From Lactobacillus sp. W8174 (GTDB lineage Bacteria; Bacillota; Bacilli; Lactobacillales; Lactobacillaceae): a stretch of DNA of 64,000 bases. The notes beneath the pieces were generated by a model. That model did no database searches. It was not told the origin of the DNA and saw only the letters and a program-made list of their open reading frames with translations. Location: contig NZ_JACFRN010000002.1 of NCBI RefSeq assembly GCF_016100975.1, positions 148,656 through 212,655 on the forward strand, given 5' to 3'. A program made the translations under genes and the position numbers. Position 1 is the stretch's first letter, and each line of letters starts with the position of its first letter. Of this stretch, positions 60,243 to 64,000 are shown piece by piece.

Positions 60243-60860
60243 ATGCGTTTGTGGTCAATCATTATTGGATATGGGTTTGGCTGCCTTCTTACTGCGGTTT
60301 TGATTTGTCGCTTTGCCTTGCATCAAGATCCTACAAAGGTGGGTTCAGGTAATCCGGGAACTGCAAATGTCGGAGCTGTGTTTGGTAAAAAATGGGGTAT
60401 ATTAACTTGTATTGGCGATATACTAAAAACTCTTATTTGCCTTTTAATAGTACACTGTTTTTTCTCAGATAATATTGCTTTGCTTTATGCAGGCTTGGGC
60501 TTAATGCTTGGCCACTGCTTTCCTTTTTGGGAACATTTTCATGGTGGTAAGGGTGTAACGGTCGCTGTGATAGTAGCAGCATTATATGATACACCGCTAG
60601 CCGCAGTAACTTTGTTAATTGCCTTTTTCCTGTTGATAATATTACAAAATTTGACGGTTCCACCAATAATTTTTATAATATTGTTCAGTTTATATGAATT
60701 TTTAACAACTAAGGAAGCCGGAATTGTATTATTGATTATGACGATGGTTATGGTCTATAAATTTAGATATGATCTTCGTGACTTTTTTGCCGGAAAGGCA
60801 AAAAGGGTGGATGTTTTATACTCAATTAAGAAAAAGTTGGGTATTAAGCGTGATAATTAA
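60243..60860 (+). CDS. PlsY-like glycerol-3-phosphate acyltransferase family protein
   Basis: About 205 residues, five hydrophobic segments. The conserved PlsY blocks are GSGNPGTANVGAVFGKK and GHCFPFWEHFHGGKGV. PlsY moves an acyl group from acyl-phosphate to glycerol 3-phosphate in membrane lipid synthesis. This copy has an extra Pro-Gly-Thr in block 1 compared with housekeeping PlsY and lies in a wall-polymer operon, so it is likely a paralogue with a special role. Start is ATG 60243 or TTG 60237 (overlapping the LCP stop). Confidence 0.85.
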   Translation: MRLWSIIIGYGFGCLLTAVLICRFALHQDPTKVGSGNPGTANVGAVFGKKWGILTCIGDILKTLICLLIVHCFFSDNIALLYAGLGLMLGHCFPFWEHFHGGKGVTVAVIVAALYDTPLAAVTLLIAFFLLIILQNLTVPPIIFIILFSLYEFLTTKEAGIVLLIMTMVMVYKFRYDLRDFFAGKAKRVDVLYSIKKKLGIKRDN

Positions 60861-60895
60861 TAGCATCATTTTTAGTGAGGAAAATAACTAGAAAT

Positions 60896-63868
60896 ATGAA
60901 TAAAAATAAAAAATCTTTAAAAGCCATCCAGATAATCTGTCTGCTGGTAGCAACTCTGTTCATGCTGGTCCAAATGTTCAACTTGAAGGGAATTGCTGCC
61001 AGAGCACACTTTTCATTTGTCCGTTTTATGCCAAATATGTTGCATAATGCGACTTTAATGATTATTCCCATGATATTTGGTGCTGTTTACAGTAAGAAAA
61101 AACAAAGTGTTAGCGAAAGTTTCAAATACTGGTTATTAGCCAGTGTGACCTTAATCGTCTATTACATTTTATTTTTCTTTATAGTTCCTGCTCGTTTTAA
61201 TATGTGGCGTGTATGGGGGATGCTGTTCCCGATCATTACCAGTACATCTGTTTTGTTTTCTGGTTTGATTTTCTGTTTGTTAATTCAGCCACATTTGTAT
61301 GACTTTTTGCATAAATTGACAATTAAGCAAAATCTCCTGGTGTTGAGTTTATTAACCCTACTCGGTTTTGCTTTAAGTGCTGGCAACCTGTCATTTCAAT
61401 ATTCGCTATATGGTCTTTACTTGGTTTTGTTCTTTGCTTGGGGCATGTTTTTAGCTAATGTCCATATTGGCAAAAAATTGTTAACTCTATCTTTAATTAG
61501 TGGTTTTCTTTCCTTCTTCATTGTGATAATCGGTGTTTCTGGGTTCGATGCTGTTTACTGGTCACAAATTATTTCCGGCAACGGGGGTGGTGACTGGAAC
61601 AGGGAGTTCTTAAACAATCCTTCGTCTCCATTCATGTTTTTACTGGTAGTAGCTGTTTTCTTGTTATTTAAAAAAGTTATTATGACTTTTAATAAAAAAC
61701 AGATGCGTTTCTTTATTCCAGTAATTATGATTATGGATGCGCCAATTTCACCAAGATTTATGAGAGCATTCCATTTTACTGGCTCATCAATGATTAATAA
61801 GTTGATAATGCTTATTATTATGTTGCTAATTGTGATTGCTTGGTATCAGTTACTTGAGCGCTATTTATTCCAAATCAATCCGTTTGCGAAAATAATTAAT
61901 TATTTAGATAACGAACCTAATTTAGCTAAGGTATGCGAAAAAGTATGGGCAGTCTTTACTAAGTTTGTAGTTACTAACAGGGTTAATTTGCTTACTTGGG
62001 CTTGGTTTTATATTCTAAGTTTTGGTTCTTTCCTAATTGAATCTGATAACTTAAGAATTCAAATTAGTACTGCTTCTACAATTAATGCGATAGTTTATCT
62101 TCTGGGCACCAAGTTTTTTGCCATGATTTTGACTACCATCTTCTTAGATGCGCTATTCTCTGTCTTTTACTTTGTAACCACTCGTTATTGGACTTCGAAC
62201 ATTTTAGTCAGCATAATCGCGATTGGTTGGGCTGTTGCCAATAAGATTAAGCTCTTACTTCGTGGTGAACCAATTTATCCAACTGAAATCAGCGAAATTG
62301 TCAATTGGAAAACCTTAATTCCAATGATCGGTAAGACTACTGTCATTGTAATTTTAATTGCACTTATTGTAGTTATTGCGCTTGATATTTTCTTAGAGTT
62401 AAAATTCCCTGTTAAAAAGCGCGGATCATGGAAGAGACGTGGTATTTGGGCACTTTTAAGCTTATTATTATTTGTCACACCTTTGCGCTTTAACCATGAC
62501 GGTGGTGTTATCTATCATATTAATCGCGGCTTTGATAATAAACAAAGGTTCCGTAATCCAGAGCGTGATATCCAGGTAAATGGTCCTGTACTTAATTTCT
62601 TGAATTATATTGATTTGCAAATTATGGATCAGCCTGAAGGATATTCGGAAACAAGTATCAAGCAGTTAAACAATAAATATGAAAAAGTTGCTGCCAAGAT
62701 AAATAAGAAGCGGAAGAATACTCTTAAAGATCAAACTATTGTCTTTAATTTGAGTGAAAGTTTTGTTGATCCAAGTACTTTCCCTACATTTAGGCTTGAC
62801 CGTGATGTTCCAAATCCAGTTAAATTTATTCAATCAATGAAGTCCCGTTCGACATACGGCAACATGCTTAGTGCTGGTTATGGTGGTGGTACTGCCAACA
62901 TGGAATGGGAAACTTTAACTGGATTAAACATGGGAATGTTTAAATCTACCTTGACGCCTTACGTTCAAGTGGTACCTAATTATGATTTCTATCCTACAAT
63001 AGGGATGAATTTTGATTATAAATCTGCAGTCCACCCGTTTATTGGAACGTATTACTCCAGACAAGAAGACTATCATAGATTCAAATTTGACAAGTTTATC
63101 TTTTTGGGTTCGAAATATAAAATTATTGACCAAAAGAAATTAGGAAAGAGTGGTTATAACTCAGACTTTACTACCTATGCTAATGGTCTAAAAGAAATCA
63201 ATTCCCGCGGTGGCGGACAGTTCATCAACTTGATTTCAATTCAAAATCACATGCCATATAATAATTGGTATCCAAATAACGAATATATGGGCAAGATTTC
63301 TGGAGAATTATTCAAATCTCCAGCAGTACGTGATCAAATGGCTACCTACGTAAAGGGTACGCAATATACTGATAAGGCAGTTAAGCAGTTTATCGAACAG
63401 ATTGATAAAATTAAAAAGCCAATTACTTTGGTCTTTTACGGCGATCACTATCCAAGCATCCTTTCTCAAAGTTATACTGCTAAATACCCGGTACAAATGC
63501 ACTCAACGCGCTACTTTATCTATTCAAATAAATACGCCCGTCAACATGGTGCTAAAAAGAGACTGCCACGTAAAGCTAATAATTTCGTCAGCTCAAGTGA
63601 CTTTATTGCAATGATGCTGGAACAGACAGATTCGAAAGTTACTCCTTACCAGGCTCTGTTGACTGAAGTTCATAAGAAATTACCGGCAATTACTATTAAC
63701 TTTAAAGGTGATAAAGGCTTCGAGTTAATTGGTCGGCAAGGGCAAGTAATAGATCCAAAATATTTGACTAAGAAGCAGCAACAGATTTTAGCCGATTATG
63801 AGGCTATTCAATATGACATGACAGCTGGGAAGGCCTATGGCTTAAAGATTAAAGGCTTTTATAAGTAA
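60896..63868 (+). CDS. LTA-synthase-like phosphoglycerol transferase with extended membrane domain
   Basis: About 990 residues, against about 650 for LtaS. The N-terminal 600 residues are membrane-rich, in two blocks: an extra block (about 1-330) and the LtaS-type five-helix block (about 360-550). The C-terminal sulfatase-fold domain has FNLSESFVDP, the catalytic Thr in GGGTANMEWETLTG, and YGDHYPS for metal. It would transfer phosphoglycerol or a similar group onto a lipid-linked acceptor outside the membrane. Start uncertain: ATG 60896, or GTG 60875. Third gene of the LCP/PlsY operon. Confidence 0.88.
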   Translation: MNKNKKSLKAIQIICLLVATLFMLVQMFNLKGIAARAHFSFVRFMPNMLHNATLMIIPMIFGAVYSKKKQSVSESFKYWLLASVTLIVYYILFFFIVPARFNMWRVWGMLFPIITSTSVLFSGLIFCLLIQPHLYDFLHKLTIKQNLLVLSLLTLLGFALSAGNLSFQYSLYGLYLVLFFAWGMFLANVHIGKKLLTLSLISGFLSFFIVIIGVSGFDAVYWSQIISGNGGGDWNREFLNNPSSPFMFLLVVAVFLLFKKVIMTFNKKQMRFFIPVIMIMDAPISPRFMRAFHFTGSSMINKLIMLIIMLLIVIAWYQLLERYLFQINPFAKIINYLDNEPNLAKVCEKVWAVFTKFVVTNRVNLLTWAWFYILSFGSFLIESDNLRIQISTASTINAIVYLLGTKFFAMILTTIFLDALFSVFYFVTTRYWTSNILVSIIAIGWAVANKIKLLLRGEPIYPTEISEIVNWKTLIPMIGKTTVIVILIALIVVIALDIFLELKFPVKKRGSWKRRGIWALLSLLLFVTPLRFNHDGGVIYHINRGFDNKQRFRNPERDIQVNGPVLNFLNYIDLQIMDQPEGYSETSIKQLNNKYEKVAAKINKKRKNTLKDQTIVFNLSESFVDPSTFPTFRLDRDVPNPVKFIQSMKSRSTYGNMLSAGYGGGTANMEWETLTGLNMGMFKSTLTPYVQVVPNYDFYPTIGMNFDYKSAVHPFIGTYYSRQEDYHRFKFDKFIFLGSKYKIIDQKKLGKSGYNSDFTTYANGLKEINSRGGGQFINLISIQNHMPYNNWYPNNEYMGKISGELFKSPAVRDQMATYVKGTQYTDKAVKQFIEQIDKIKKPITLVFYGDHYPSILSQSYTAKYPVQMHSTRYFIYSNKYARQHGAKKRLPRKANNFVSSSDFIAMMLEQTDSKVTPYQALLTEVHKKLPAITINFKGDKGFELIGRQGQVIDPKYLTKKQQQILADYEAIQYDMTAGKAYGLKIKGFYK

Positions 63869-63878
63869 CAAAATTGTA

Positions 63879-63907
63879 TTGACTTATTAAGAAAAAATGA
63901 GTATTAT
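63879..63907 (+). promoter_or_regulatory. Promoter of the T-box transcript
   Basis: TTGACT (63879-63884) and TATTAT (63902-63907) are 17 bases apart; transcription should begin near 63914. Confidence 0.75.
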
Positions 63908-63913
63908 CATTTA

Positions 63914-64000
63914 TAACAAATTTAAGTAGCAGCTTGATTCAGCGTTCAGAGAACTAGCGGTTAGTGTGAGCTAGACAGGTCAAGGGTAGCGAAATACAAG
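63914..64000 (+). promoter_or_regulatory. T-box leader, 5' part (stem I), probable tyrosine specifier
   Basis: AGTA (63925-63928) and, on the 3' side, CGAA (63990-63993) form the specifier-loop motif. Between them the distal arm AGAGAACTAGCGGTTAGTG with GAGCTAG is the conserved AGAGA/GGUG...GCUAG part of stem I, and CTTGA pairs with TCAAG. After GAA-A comes TAC (63995-63997), placed as the GGC codon is in the glyQS leader, so the specifier is probably UAC, tyrosine. The antiterminator (T-box sequence) and gene lie beyond the window. Confidence 0.8.

Noticed and set aside
1..64000. CRISPR arrays, tRNA or rRNA genes, insertion sequences, prophage genes
   Set aside because: I saw no repeat-spacer series, no tRNA-like cloverleaf, no transposase or integrase motif and no phage genes by eye.

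Overview
The window looks like chromosome of a Lactobacillus in the narrow sense (delbrueckii/acidophilus group or the related bee-gut lineage). The reasons are AT-rich DNA, strong AGGAGG-type ribosome sites with frequent TTG/GTG starts, an amidase ending in two S-layer-type (SLAP) repeats, tandem NlpC/P60 hydrolases, LCP and LTA-synthase-like wall genes, CcpA-type cre sites and a T-box leader. I cannot fix the species. I see no tRNA, rRNA, insertion sequence, prophage or CRISPR array.

1-4 kb (minus strand): the 5' part of a divergent second copy of elongation factor 4 (lepA), coupled to a TetR regulator that has a clear palindromic operator; a type I asparaginase; and a cupin/carboxymuconolactone-decarboxylase pair behind a MerR-type promoter. 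4-13.4 kb: a redox block with four flavocytochrome-c/fumarate-reductase-like FAD proteins (two carrying ApbE-type FMN attachment motifs), a LysR regulator and an MFS carrier. 13.4-16 kb: adenosine deaminase and a fused threonine/serine exporter. 16.3-20 kb: the fructose operon fruR-fruK-fruA. 20.2-24 kb: lytSR-lrgAB. 24.3-27.8 kb: a zinc/manganese-type ABC transporter interrupted by the SLAP amidase. 28-29.2 kb: an FMN lactate-oxidase-like enzyme.

29.4-32.8 kb: a polar amino acid ABC transporter plus an M20 deacylase. 32.9-40.3 kb: PepF, an LCP protein, an ABC-F ATPase, the split threonine/serine exporter pair, a candidate structured RNA with its own promoter and terminator, and a C39-like peptidase. 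40.3-45.7 kb: a multicopper oxidase and several poorly known proteins. 45.8-50.4 kb: a guanylate-kinase-like protein, three NlpC/P60 hydrolases behind WalR-like boxes, and HflX. 50.5-56 kb: a short unexplained transcript unit, then a galactitol-type PTS with a pentulose-5-phosphate epimerase and a PRD regulator. 56.2-64 kb: a DHA2 exporter, a HicB-like protein, a mutarotase-like protein, an LCP/PlsY/LTA-synthase-like operon and the start of a T-box leader that probably reads tyrosine.

The most interesting thread is redox. ApbE-like motifs D-A-x-[ST]-[GS]-A-[ST] occur in the two FMN-domain reductases and also as short C-terminal tails on the lactate-oxidase-like enzyme (DAVTGAS, two residues from the end) and the multicopper oxidase (DALSSAT, two residues from the end). 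Several of these genes also carry cre-like sites at their promoters. This suggests, without proving it, a CcpA-controlled set of covalently flavinylated oxidoreductases. No ApbE flavin transferase lies in the window.
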